Assembly (NCBI GenBank): GCA_020355145.1
Contig: CP070660.1
Span: forward strand, 3,869-8,870
Origin: Deltaproteobacteria bacterium
Lineage (GTDB): Bacteria; Desulfobacterota; DSM-4660; Desulfatiglandales; B25-G16
Reading direction: 5' to 3'
Length of the DNA stretch: 5,002 bases
The translations under genes were made by a program, and so were the position numbers. This document shows, in pieces, positions 4,986 to 5,002 of the stretch. Under the pieces are notes generated by a model. It worked only from the letters and a program-made list of their open reading frames with translations, was not told the DNA's origin and made no database searches. Every line of letters begins with the position of its first letter. The first letter of the stretch is position 1.

Positions 4986-5002
4986 GTGAGCGAAGCAAAC
5001 TA

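Overview
The window looks like chromosomal DNA of a free-living bacterium with moderate GC content. A Desulfobacterota (deltaproteobacterial) or similar anaerobic lineage is my best guess. The guess rests on the gene mix: a bacterial-type inositol-phosphate synthase, a DhnA/LsrF-type aldolase, a Mut7-C-type ubiquitin-like domain, a small HNH protein and a tRNA-Pro with encoded CCA. It also rests on the style of the intergenic repeats. It is inference, not proof.

Layout. Positions 1-2175 hold three plus-strand genes in a row: the 3' end of a myo-inositol-1-phosphate synthase gene (2-238), a complete LsrF/DhnA-family class I aldolase or thiolase (325-1119) and a zinc-dependent medium-chain dehydrogenase (1156-2175). 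A terminator-like hairpin lies in the first gap, and an array of 7-base repeats fills the second. These genes plausibly form one cyclitol or sugar-phosphate operon that starts left of the window.

Positions 2176-2860 contain no gene I can support but much secondary structure: a roughly 234-bp element with 12-bp perfect inverted ends, a two-tier hairpin at 2600-2652, and GC-rich repeated words in both orientations. A weak extended -10 promoter candidate sits at its right end.

Positions 2888-3980 are a compact three-gene operon: a stand-alone ubiquitin-like domain of the Mut7-C type without its RNase domain, a 93-residue helix-turn-helix plus coiled-coil protein, and a minimal alpha/beta serine hydrolase. 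The gaps are 2 nt and then a 13-nt overlap, so translation is probably coupled. I know of no described function for this combination.

Positions 3981-5002 hold a convergent minus-strand HNH endonuclease-family gene (4061-4585), a minus-strand tRNA-Pro(UGG) (4697-4773), and several arrays of 8- to 10-base repeats. A recurrent theme is short phased repeats filling most gaps outside 2176-2860. In two places they run into the 3' end of a gene and appear to supply its last codons.
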